Shown piece by piece: positions 6,163 to 14,037 of a stretch of 18,160 nucleotides of DNA (positions are counted from its first letter, which is position 1; each line of letters starts with the position of its first letter). The translations under genes were made by a program, and so were the position numbers. Below the pieces are notes generated by a model. It had not been told where the DNA came from and made no database searches. It saw only the letters and a program-made list of their open reading frames with translations. Origin of the DNA: an uncultured Lachnospiraceae bacterium (lineage in GTDB: Bacteria > Bacillota > Clostridia > Lachnospirales > Lachnospiraceae); contig CAMWWJ010000024.1 of the NCBI GenBank assembly GCA_947177925.1, positions 1 to 18,160 on the forward strand, given 5' to 3'.

Positions 6163-7989
6163 TTACTCTACAGTTACACTCTTAGCCAGATTTCTCGGCT
6201 TATCCACATCGCAGCCTTTGCCCACCGCAACATAATATCCAAAGAGCTGTAAAGGAATGATAGCCAGGGAATTTGTAAAATAATCATTGGTTTTTGGAAT
6301 ATAGATTACATAATCCGCCGCCTTTTCAATCTCATTATTCCCCTCATTGGTTACGGCAAGCAAAAATGCTCCTCTTGCCTTTACTTCTATCATATTGCTG
6401 ATTGTTTTTGCATAAAGAGCCGGCTGGGTAGCCACCGCTGCCACTAAAGTCCCCTCTTCAATCAGGGAAATGGTACCATGCTTTAATTCACCGGCTGCAT
6501 AAGCTTCTGAATGAATATAGGAAATCTCCTTTAATTTTAAGGAACCCTCCAATGAAATGGAATAATCGATTCCCCTTCCGATAAAGAAAATATCCTTTGC
6601 ACCGATGTAACGGTTGGCAAAGCGTTGAATCTTTTCTTTGTTGCCAAGCAGCAGCTCGATCTGATCTGGAATCTTTTTTAAATCCTCTATCATTGCCCCA
6701 AACTCTTCACCGGAAATGGTCTTCTTTGCCTGAGCCATTTTCATTGCAAGCAGATACAGTGCAATCAACTGTGCGCTGTATGCTTTTGTGGTAGCCACTG
6801 CTATTTCAGGCCCTGCCCATGTATACATCACATTATCCGCTTCTCTTGCAATGGAGCTCCCAACTACATTTACGATTCCAAGAACCTTAAAGCCCCGCTT
6901 TTTAGACTCACGCAAGGCTGCCAGCGTATCTGCCGTTTCGCCGGACTGGCTGATGACGACAACCATGGCTCCTTCTTCCAGAATCGGATTCCGGTAACGG
7001 AATTCGGAAGCCAGATCCACCTCTACCGGTATTCTTGCAAGTCCTTCTATCACATATTTCCCCGTTACTCCTGTATGATAAGCGGAACCGCAGGCTACAA
7101 TATGAATCTTTTTTACAGCCTCAAGCTCTTCATTGCTCATATGAAGCTCTTCTATATCAATATCATTTCCTTTCAGCCTTGGAAGCAGTGTATCTGCAAC
7201 GGTCTTTGGCTGCTCATACATTTCCTTCAGCATAAAATGCTCATAGCCGGCTTTTTCCGCCGCATTGGAATCCCAGTCGATATAAACCGCCTCTTTTGTA
7301 ATTTCTTCTTCATCTTCCGTATAAAAGTGCATATGATCTTGACGGAGCCTTACGATTTCCTGGTTTTCCACATAATATACTTTTCTCGTATATTTCAGGA
7401 TGGCAGGCACATCCGATGCAATAAAGCAGCCTGTTTCGTTCTGTCCGACAATTAACGGGCTGTCCTTCCTCACTGCAAAAAGCTGGTCCGGATGATCTGC
7501 AAAAATAACTCCCAGTCCGTAAGAGCCTTCCACCCTATGAAGCACCTTTGTAATGGCCTCTAACGGATTTCCTCTATAATAATAGTCCAAAAGCTGTACC
7601 ACCACTTCTGTATCCGTTTCCGAAACAAATTGATACTCTTTCTCCTCCAGCATATGACGAAGCTTTAAATAATTTTCGATAATGCCGTTGTGGACCACTG
7701 CAATCGTACCTTCTTTATTAAAATGCGGGTGGGCATTGGTCATGTTGGGAACACCGTGGGTAGCCCAGCGGGTATGCCCCACACCTACATGCCCTGGCAT
7801 GCTTTCCCCGCCATGAGTCAGCTCCTCTAACACCTTCAGTCTCCCCGGCGCCTTTGTAATATTGATCTTATTGCCGTCAAACACGGCCATTCCGGTGGAA
7901 TCATATCCTCTATACTCCAGCTTTGCAAGACCATCCAAAATTATGGGGGCCGCCGCCTGTGTTCCGATATACCCTACAATTCCGCACAT
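6163..7989 (-). CDS. glmS: Glutamine-fructose-6-phosphate aminotransferase (isomerizing)
   Basis: GlmS makes glucosamine-6-phosphate from fructose-6-phosphate and glutamine, the first step to UDP-GlcNAc for peptidoglycan and surface glycans. The 608 residues match the usual length. Cys2 follows the initiator Met as the N-terminal nucleophile (MCGIVGYIG). The glutaminase domain shows HTRWATHG (72-79) and HNGIIENY (100-107). The two SIS domains show SQSGETADT (347-355) and GRGIDYSISLEGS (471-483), and the C-terminus ends with the conserved DKPRNLAKSVTVE. AGGAGA sits 7 nt before the ATG and overlaps the end of the preceding glycosyltransferase, whose stop is 3 nt away. It is therefore the last gene of the polysaccharide unit, and no glmS ribozyme can lie directly upstream. 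Confidence 0.98.
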   Translation of the reverse strand: MCGIVGYIGTQAAAPIILDGLAKLEYRGYDSTGMAVFDGNKINITKAPGRLKVLEELTHGGESMPGHVGVGHTRWATHGVPNMTNAHPHFNKEGTIAVVHNGIIENYLKLRHMLEEKEYQFVSETDTEVVVQLLDYYYRGNPLEAITKVLHRVEGSYGLGVIFADHPDQLFAVRKDSPLIVGQNETGCFIASDVPAILKYTRKVYYVENQEIVRLRQDHMHFYTEDEEEITKEAVYIDWDSNAAEKAGYEHFMLKEMYEQPKTVADTLLPRLKGNDIDIEELHMSNEELEAVKKIHIVACGSAYHTGVTGKYVIEGLARIPVEVDLASEFRYRNPILEEGAMVVVISQSGETADTLAALRESKKRGFKVLGIVNVVGSSIAREADNVMYTWAGPEIAVATTKAYSAQLIALYLLAMKMAQAKKTISGEEFGAMIEDLKKIPDQIELLLGNKEKIQRFANRYIGAKDIFFIGRGIDYSISLEGSLKLKEISYIHSEAYAAGELKHGTISLIEEGTLVAAVATQPALYAKTISNMIEVKARGAFLLAVTNEGNNEIEKAADYVIYIPKTNDYFTNSLAIIPLQLFGYYVAVGKGCDVDKPRNLAKSVTVE

Positions 7990-7992
7990 ATC

Positions 7993-8997
7993 TTATTCTC
8001 CTTCTTTGTCTGCATTTTTTCCATATCCCTTTGTGGCGTCAATGCGGGAAACTTCCCGCTTCATCTGATAATACCGCCAGTAGTCTCTATTCATGGTAAA
8101 CCTTTTAATCAATGCTTTTGGAAGCCTACTATAATTTTTCCCAAGCTTATACCCCATCAGCCTGAAGGCGCAATTTACATAAAATTTAATCAGTTCCTTT
8201 TGCTTCTTTTCCTTCCGAAAATGCTCCCTTGTAAGCTTTACCAGCTTTTTCCCTTCCGATTCTGAAGGGATTCCTTCAAATACCTCCGGATGATCCGCCT
8301 GGGAGACGCCCAAATCAAAATTCCTTTTAAACTGTTCCTTATTGGTATAATTATGAGAATGATACACCCTGGCTCCTGCGGCATATGCAATGGAATACCC
8401 TGCCCTGACTGCTTTTGCCGCAAAAATCATATCCTCATTAAAAATGGTATGCCTTACAAAGCCACCTAATTCCACGAATATACTTCTCTTATAGGCGGCA
8501 CATACATTCGAACAAAAATATGTTTTTACTCCAAGCCGTTCTAAATCTTCCTCAGACTTAACCATATCCTCATCCGGATAATTAAAAGAACGCACAAAGC
8601 TTTCTATTTCAGAGGCATCCTGCTTAGGAAGCTGTCTTGCATAGGAAATAGCAATTTTATCCTTTTTTAAAGGCTCTAACAGCTTTTCTATAAGAAACTC
8701 ATCCGCCGGTATGGCATCCTGCGTCATCATTATGAACACATCCGCCTCCGAACGCTTTACCGCCCTGTTTCTCGTATTTCCATGGTCGAACTCCCGTTTG
8801 GAATGATGATAAACTACTACATTCTTATACTTTTCCTTAAATGTAGTTCCATAAATCAACTGATTAAAGTACCGTTCTTCCGTATTCATCAATATAATCC
8901 TGTCTACAGGAACGGTCTGCTTTACAAGCATGTCCATTAACGCAAAAAAACCCTTGTCCGGTTTGTAGATAGGTATGATCACATCAACTTTATTCAT
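7993..8997 (-). CDS. Family 2 glycosyltransferase, rhamnosyltransferase-like
   Basis: A 334-residue cytosolic-face GT-A glycosyltransferase that likely adds a sugar to a lipid-linked glycan. The Rossmann start VDVIIPIYKPD (4-14), the variant metal/donor motif TQDAIP (93-98), NEDM (187-190) as the acceptor-activating ED region, and HSHNYT (213-218) fit the clostridial rhamnosyltransferase-type GT2 group. Rhamnose specificity is inferred from that resemblance only. The ATG at 8997 is preferred over 9051 because it begins exactly at the family's usual N-terminus and AAAGGGA precedes it. It lies 63 nt after the LCP gene and 3 nt before glmS. Confidence 0.88.
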   Translation of the reverse strand: MNKVDVIIPIYKPDKGFFALMDMLVKQTVPVDRIILMNTEERYFNQLIYGTTFKEKYKNVVVYHHSKREFDHGNTRNRAVKRSEADVFIMMTQDAIPADEFLIEKLLEPLKKDKIAISYARQLPKQDASEIESFVRSFNYPDEDMVKSEEDLERLGVKTYFCSNVCAAYKRSIFVELGGFVRHTIFNEDMIFAAKAVRAGYSIAYAAGARVYHSHNYTNKEQFKRNFDLGVSQADHPEVFEGIPSESEGKKLVKLTREHFRKEKKQKELIKFYVNCAFRLMGYKLGKNYSRLPKALIKRFTMNRDYWRYYQMKREVSRIDATKGYGKNADKEGE

Positions 8998-9060
8998 AAT
9001 TTTCCCTTTGCACAAACGGACGGCGCTGTAAAAACAGCTCCGTCCTGTCATTTTCTCTCT

Positions 9061-10152
9061 TTACCTTCCTGTATCCTGGCTGACTCTCTGACTGTATTCA
9101 TTTACACTGGAAGATGGCTCATAATTTTCTATGCCAAATAAAAACTTATGAAGCTCAGATACGTTGGTCTTTAAATCTGTCGGAATGACGCAGCTTGCCT
9201 TTCCTACATTTCCGGTTGTGCGATACTGTTCAAACGGGAATCCATCGCTTGCTACAATCTTGTAATCGTTAATATTTCCTAACAGTGCAAGGATTTCCGT
9301 AAGCGACAATGATGTAGCAACCTGCTCAAAGGTACTGTTGGCAATCTGGTTCAAGGTTGAAATATTCGCTTCCTTTGCCTTATCCGCAATTGCCTGAATA
9401 ACCTCTCTCTGTCTTTCCGCACGTTTGAAATCATCGCCCTTTGTATAACGGATTCGGCAATAAGAGGTTGCCTGCATACCATTTAAGTTTTGATAACCGG
9501 TATTTGCCAGTTTTGTGTACTGTCTTCCAAGCGCCTCTGAAGTCCCAATCTGGTAGTTGTTCAAATGGTCGATTTCCGCATCATCTACGTCAATCATAAC
9601 GCCGCCCAGAGCATCAATGGTATCTACAAGTCCTGCAAAGCCTACCGTAACATAATCGGTAATCTGCAGATCCAGATTCATATTCAACATGCTGATTGCC
9701 TGCTTTGGTCCTCCCTTTGCATAAGCAGCATTTGCTTTGCCATAGCTGTCGGTTCCCAGGTTCAGATAAGTATCACGGAAAATGGAAACAAGCTTGACCT
9801 CCTTGGTGCTTTCGTTGATAGACGCCAGCATAATTGTATCGCTCCTTGTTCCTTTTCCCAGCGCGCCGTTTCTGGCATCCACACCAAACAAGGCAATTAC
9901 CCGATAACCCTCAACGGCCTGACCGCCTCCAGCCTTATTAGCCACCTCTTCATTGATTACAATATCTCCCTCATTGATCTCGGTGCCTTCCATCTTATCT
10001 GTTTTTGTAATCAGATAAAGAGCTGCACCCATAACACAGAGCACTAAAATTTCTGCCGCAATCAAAAGAATCTTATTTCGCTTCTTCTTTGCCTTTTCCT
10101 TTTTGGTCATTCTTTTTTTGCCCTTTGTATTTGTCTTTTTTGTTGTTGCCAT
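9061..10152 (-). CDS. LCP-family (LytR-CpsA-Psr) glycopolymer ligase
   Basis: A 363-residue phosphotransferase that moves undecaprenyl-linked glycopolymers onto peptidoglycan outside the cell. A very basic cytosolic tail (1-27, many Lys) leads to a single membrane segment (about 28-49) and then the extracellular LCP domain. Visible are VIALFGVDAR (85-94), TRSDTIML (102-109) with the conserved Arg-Ser-Asp, SIFRDTYL (123-130) and RIRYTKGDDFKRAERQREVI (233-252) with the Arg cluster that binds the pyrophosphate. AAGGAG lies 7 nt before the ATG. It sits 24 nt after the glycosylphosphotransferase gene, so initiation and attachment of the same glycan are co-expressed. It could also regulate or attach other wall polymers. 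Confidence 0.93.
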   Translation of the reverse strand: MATTKKTNTKGKKRMTKKEKAKKKRNKILLIAAEILVLCVMGAALYLITKTDKMEGTEINEGDIVINEEVANKAGGGQAVEGYRVIALFGVDARNGALGKGTRSDTIMLASINESTKEVKLVSIFRDTYLNLGTDSYGKANAAYAKGGPKQAISMLNMNLDLQITDYVTVGFAGLVDTIDALGGVMIDVDDAEIDHLNNYQIGTSEALGRQYTKLANTGYQNLNGMQATSYCRIRYTKGDDFKRAERQREVIQAIADKAKEANISTLNQIANSTFEQVATSLSLTEILALLGNINDYKIVASDGFPFEQYRTTGNVGKASCVIPTDLKTNVSELHKFLFGIENYEPSSSVNEYSQRVSQDTGR

Positions 10153-10176
10153 AGCTAACTCCTTATTTTCCTCTGT

Positions 10177-11586
10177 CTAATATGCATTTTTATTGATAAA
10201 GCCTTTAAATAGTGTTAAAAACAAAATTTTAAAGTCAAGGCCCATTGTCCAGTTCTCAATATAATATAAGTCACAATCAATTCTCTTTCGTATGGAAGTA
10301 TCTCCCCGGTATCCGTTAATCTGCGCCCATCCGGTCATACCTGGACGCACCTGATGCTTAATCATATAACGGGGCACTTCCTCTTTAAATTTTTCCACAA
10401 AAAACGGTCTTTCCGGTCTTGGACCTACAAGACTCATATTTCCCATAAGCACGTTAAAAAGCTGTGGAAGCTCATCAATGCTTGTTTTTCTTAATATCCT
10501 GCCAACCTTTGTCACCCTTGGGTCATCCTTTGTAGTCCATTCCTTTTTCTCTGCCTTTGGCTTCTGCACTTCCATTGTGCGGAACTTGTACATCCGAAAC
10601 GGCTTATTGTGAAGCCCCACACGCTCCTGCTTAAATATAACAGGCCCGGGACTTGTAGCCTTGATCAGAATAGCACTTACAAGCATAGCCGGTGAAAACA
10701 AGACAATGGCCATAAACCCGCCCAGAATATCCACTCCCCGCTTTGCAATGGCATTTAACGTATTGGTAAGCGGCACATGACGGATATTGATAACCGGAAG
10801 CCCGTTTAAATCTTCCGTATAGGGCTTGCTTGGTATCACACTGTTATAATCGGGAATAAATTTCGTGTGCACACCGGACTTTTCACATAAATTCACAATT
10901 TCTTCCAGCCTGTCGTAATTTTCCAGCGCCAGGGTAATGGCAATTTCATCCAGCTTATTTTCCGGCAGGATAATCAAAAGATTATCAATGCGCCCCAACA
11001 CCTTTACCCCCCGGTACATGGTGCCTCTTGGAATCCTGTCATCCAGTATTCCTCTGACCACATAGCCCCACTGGGGATTTGCCATAATACGGTTGATATA
11101 TTCTTCTGCTGCCCTGGAATATCCCACTAAAAGAATATACTTTACATTATATCCTTTTTTCCGCATAAAACGCAGGGTTTTCCTTACCAAAACCCTTGTT
11201 GCGATCTGAAGCACATTGCTTAACAGATAAAAAATGAAAATCATGGAACGGGAAAAGTCGGGCTGGTTGATTATATATAAAACACCTAAAAATAGAATCA
11301 ACCCTGTGGTATTTGACTTGATCACCGAAAAAGCATCATTTTTTAAATTTGTTATGCGCTTTGGCTTATATAAGTTGAAGATATAATTTAAAATCAGATA
11401 TCCCGGCACAATAAGAAACAAGGCGCTGAAATACGTTCTCATATCCAGCACGCCTGCACCTTCCGCTACAAGCTTTAAGCGGCTCTCAAATTGAATGAAC
11501 CAGGCTGATAAATATGCCAATATAATCACAACGGCATCTAATATGACATGAAGCCTGTTGAAATACTTCTGATTATCTTTAATCAA
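10177..11586 (-). CDS. Polyprenyl glycosylphosphotransferase (initiating transferase)
   Basis: This enzyme transfers a sugar-1-phosphate from a nucleotide sugar to undecaprenyl phosphate, starting the lipid-linked repeat unit. The N-terminal half has about four membrane segments, then a Rossmann-like domain around VKYILLVGYS (148-157). A fifth hydrophobic segment precedes the C-terminal bacterial sugar transferase domain, with SPGPVIFKQERVG, FRMYKFRTM, DELPQLFNVLMGNMSLVGPRPE split over about 371-392, and RPGMTGWAQINGYRG. The sugar cannot be read from sequence. I choose the TTG at 11586 (469 residues), which has AGGTGAG 4 nt upstream and yields the usual MIKDNQKYFNRLH start. The alternative GTG at 11595 has no Shine-Dalgarno. 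A promoter lies just upstream. Confidence 0.93.
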   Translation of the reverse strand: MIKDNQKYFNRLHVILDAVVIILAYLSAWFIQFESRLKLVAEGAGVLDMRTYFSALFLIVPGYLILNYIFNLYKPKRITNLKNDAFSVIKSNTTGLILFLGVLYIINQPDFSRSMIFIFYLLSNVLQIATRVLVRKTLRFMRKKGYNVKYILLVGYSRAAEEYINRIMANPQWGYVVRGILDDRIPRGTMYRGVKVLGRIDNLLIILPENKLDEIAITLALENYDRLEEIVNLCEKSGVHTKFIPDYNSVIPSKPYTEDLNGLPVINIRHVPLTNTLNAIAKRGVDILGGFMAIVLFSPAMLVSAILIKATSPGPVIFKQERVGLHNKPFRMYKFRTMEVQKPKAEKKEWTTKDDPRVTKVGRILRKTSIDELPQLFNVLMGNMSLVGPRPERPFFVEKFKEEVPRYMIKHQVRPGMTGWAQINGYRGDTSIRKRIDCDLYYIENWTMGLDFKILFLTLFKGFINKNAY

Positions 11587-11617
11587 GAATCTCACCTATT
11601 TCTTACTACTGTCCGTT

Positions 11618-11646
11618 ATTTTACATGATTTTTCCAAAAAGGGCAA
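11618..11646 (-). promoter_or_regulatory. Promoter of the glycosylphosphotransferase-LCP-GT-glmS unit
   Basis: On the minus strand TTGCCC (11641-11646), a 17-nt spacer and TAAAAT (11618-11623) make a good sigma-A type promoter. The predicted start near 11611 leaves a leader of about 25 nt that contains the AGGTGAG site, which supports the TTG start at 11586. Confidence 0.55.
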
Positions 11647-11652
11647 CCCTTT
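11636..11652 (-). terminator. Short terminator-like hairpin at end of upstream GT gene
   Basis: AAAGGG-TTG-CCCTTT followed by further T (minus strand) forms a 6-bp stem with a T5 run. It begins inside the TAA stop of the glycosyltransferase gene and overlaps the -35 of the downstream promoter. The stem is short, so termination is likely partial. Confidence 0.4.
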
Positions 11653-12619
11653 AAGCATTTCTTAAGAAAATGAACAGATTTACCCACAGCTCCATCTGAA
11701 TCCTGCAATAATTCTTTAAATGCTTCATTTGAAAAGGAACCTTATTTTCTTTCTTTACCTTAGTAAGATAACCATAAACGCCTTTCATAATGCCCCGAAT
11801 ATAGATCTTTCCCATAGATTTCCTAGTAAAAAAAATCCATTTTATAAAAATGCCCGCCAAAAGGAGGGGAGAATTCAAAAGAATCTGAAGAAACGGCATA
11901 TTTTTCCCAATCACATACATGCTGTTCCTGCTTGATAAGGTCACTTTAAATTCATTATAACGGGAGCCTGAAAACCCGCTTCCCGCATGTAAGACTACTG
12001 CTTTATGGCAGAATCCATTCTTATAGCCGTAGATTTTTGCCCGATAGCCAATGTCCACATCTTCCAGATAAGCAAAGTGGTTTTCATCGAAACAGCCAAT
12101 CTCCTCCAATACATGTTTTCGATATATGGCAGCGCCCGCACATGCCGAAAATACCGGTCCGGACTTTTGATAGTCTTTTTCCGGCCTGCCCTTTCCCCTG
12201 GCAAATGCCCAGCCAAGGGCACAATAAAAATCACCGGCATCGTCCATTTGCTCTGGCTCCTTCATGGAAACCATCTTGGCGCCTATGCTGAAATAGTCCT
12301 TCTTTTTTTCGATTGCATGTTCTAAATTCTTCACAAAATCCTCTTCTACTTTCACATCATTATTCAGCAAAAGCACATAAGGGGTTTTGGAAGCCTTGAT
12401 CCCTATATTGACTGCCCTGCAAAAGCCCAGATTTTCCGGCATGGAAATCAAAGTTACTTCCGGAAAGCGTTCCTTTATAAAAGAACAGCTTTCGTCCTGT
12501 GAACCGTTATCCACCACGATTGTATCAAAGCTATATGCCTGGTTTGCCAATGAGCTTAAGCAATCCTGCAAATATGCCATTCCGTTATAATTTGGTATTA
12601 CAACTGTTGTCTTTATCAT
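11651..12619 (-). CDS. Family 2 glycosyltransferase
   Basis: A 322-residue GT-A enzyme of the WbbL/rhamnosyltransferase-like type. Motifs: TTVVIPNYNG (4-13), VVDNGS (35-40), the DXD-equivalent LLNNDV (84-89), YLEDVDIGYR (184-193) and a histidine at 211. A hydrophobic stretch (about 249-264) followed by basic residues suggests peripheral membrane attachment. Its ATG overlaps the TGA of the preceding gene (ATGA), with GAGG 7 nt upstream, so it is translationally coupled. A terminator-like hairpin starts at its stop codon, marking it as the last gene of the upstream polysaccharide unit. Donor and acceptor are not readable. Confidence 0.9.
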   Translation of the reverse strand: MIKTTVVIPNYNGMAYLQDCLSSLANQAYSFDTIVVDNGSQDESCSFIKERFPEVTLISMPENLGFCRAVNIGIKASKTPYVLLLNNDVKVEEDFVKNLEHAIEKKKDYFSIGAKMVSMKEPEQMDDAGDFYCALGWAFARGKGRPEKDYQKSGPVFSACAGAAIYRKHVLEEIGCFDENHFAYLEDVDIGYRAKIYGYKNGFCHKAVVLHAGSGFSGSRYNEFKVTLSSRNSMYVIGKNMPFLQILLNSPLLLAGIFIKWIFFTRKSMGKIYIRGIMKGVYGYLTKVKKENKVPFQMKHLKNYCRIQMELWVNLFIFLRNA

Positions 12620-14037
12620 GTGAAATCCTCATTTGGTTTATTCTTTACCTGTTCCCAAAAGTCAGGTACATATAAGAAAATATCGCCGTTTTCCCTTGCA
12701 ATCCGCTGCTTTTCCTGAAAAGAAAGCTGTTTTCCTTCCTTCTCCATTTCTTTAAATAACTTCTGATATTTTTCATTCCAGCATACAGCTCCTTCCGGCA
12801 TCACATCAACCTGCATAGTCATTTCCGCCCGGTGCATATAGCCTCCATAGGATGCCTTCAGGCCTGTAAAAAGAGGAAGCTCTCCTTCATCCATGCTCCA
12901 TGCCGGTCCCTCTGTTACCCTTCCCTTTTGAATCACCCTGCCGCATATGGCTGCCACTTCGGTCCTTACCTGAAAAACAGTAGGATAATACGTCACTTTA
13001 TAAAACCCCAAATGGGCCGTATGGCTTACCTCTGCCTGCTCTTTTTCTATTCCCATATAAGTCCTTACAAAATCCATCACTGCATGTTTCCCGGCTTCAT
13101 AAGCATAACGCTTGCTTTCCGGATTGGAAGCAGTTGAGCTTTCATGACAGCGCCAGTGATAGAGCACCTTTGGAATGTGGGCAATCTTCTCTCTTTCACT
13201 CTTTCGAAAAAGCAGCTCGCCCACTGCCCTCAGCACAAGGTCATAATCCTGTGCTCCGTCATACTCCCACCGGAATCCAAGCTTTTTCATAAGCTCTGCC
13301 TTCATTACAAGAAAGTGGCATATATAATTGTTGGAAAGAAGATAATCCAGATTAAAATCCGGCTTGAAATGGGGCTCGAAAAAACGTTTCATTTCCCCAT
13401 CCGACTTATCCTCATCCGAATAAAGCAGTTCGTAATCCCCCTCCTCAAGCTTCTGCCGCACATGAAACAGTGCATCATAAAGAAGCACGTCATCATGGTC
13501 CAAAAGCCCGATATAGTCCCCAGTTGCCAGTGCAAGGGCCGCATTGGTATTTTCCGAAATGCCTTTGTTTTCTTTTAGACGAATGTATCTGATTACGGGA
13601 TAGGAGCCTGTGCCTTTTCCTTCTTCCAGCCGCTTCTCATATGCTTTGACGATCTGCTCCACCTGATCTGATTTGCCTGCATCCGCAATAATCAGCTCCA
13701 CCTTTGCAAATATGCTTTGTGCCACTACCGAATCCAGCATTTCCTTCAAATGCTTTGGATTTGTTTCATAGGCAGGAACCAATATGCTGAATACGAAATC
13801 CTTTTGAAACTCCGGTTTATCCGGAATCTTCTCTGGCGGTGTATGTCTGAGCTCGTCTCCTGCGGCATACATAAGTCTTACCTGTTCTTCACAAAAATAC
13901 CGACTTCCCCTATAATCCGCCGCCTTTTTCTGAATTTCCTCCAGATGTCTTTTATCAAGCCGCTCTGCCACTTCATAACAAGTGTTTTTTATTCCATTTC
14001 TTTTCAGGTAGGATATCGTTTTGGACAAATTGCTCAT
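12616..14037 (-). CDS. Family 2 glycosyltransferase with N- and C-terminal extensions
   Basis: A 473-residue protein whose GT-A domain spans roughly residues 82-300. The first 80 residues are a charged helical region. Then come FSILVPAYETNP (83-94), the DXD motif LLDHDDVLL (178-186), QDYDL (263-267) and the HWR motif (294-296), all typical of GT2. The last about 170 residues carry no recognised domain and hold WSMDEGELPLFTG and a short motif FLYVPDFWEQ close to the end. Similar two-part GT2 proteins occur in clostridial and streptococcal polysaccharide loci. It overlaps both neighbours by ATGA, so the three genes 15749-11651 form a coupled chain. Substrates are unknown. Confidence 0.87.
   Translation of the reverse strand: MSNLSKTISYLKRNGIKNTCYEVAERLDKRHLEEIQKKAADYRGSRYFCEEQVRLMYAAGDELRHTPPEKIPDKPEFQKDFVFSILVPAYETNPKHLKEMLDSVVAQSIFAKVELIIADAGKSDQVEQIVKAYEKRLEEGKGTGSYPVIRYIRLKENKGISENTNAALALATGDYIGLLDHDDVLLYDALFHVRQKLEEGDYELLYSDEDKSDGEMKRFFEPHFKPDFNLDYLLSNNYICHFLVMKAELMKKLGFRWEYDGAQDYDLVLRAVGELLFRKSEREKIAHIPKVLYHWRCHESSTASNPESKRYAYEAGKHAVMDFVRTYMGIEKEQAEVSHTAHLGFYKVTYYPTVFQVRTEVAAICGRVIQKGRVTEGPAWSMDEGELPLFTGLKASYGGYMHRAEMTMQVDVMPEGAVCWNEKYQKLFKEMEKEGKQLSFQEKQRIARENGDIFLYVPDFWEQVKNKPNEDFT

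Noticed and set aside
9565..10047. Plus-strand ORF of 160 codons opposite the LCP gene
   Set aside because: Antisense to an intact conserved gene, no family resemblance and no ribosome binding site.
11995..12325. Overlapping ORFs on both strands inside the GT2 gene at 11651-12619
   Set aside because: Out-of-frame shadows; the GT2 frame carries all conserved motifs.
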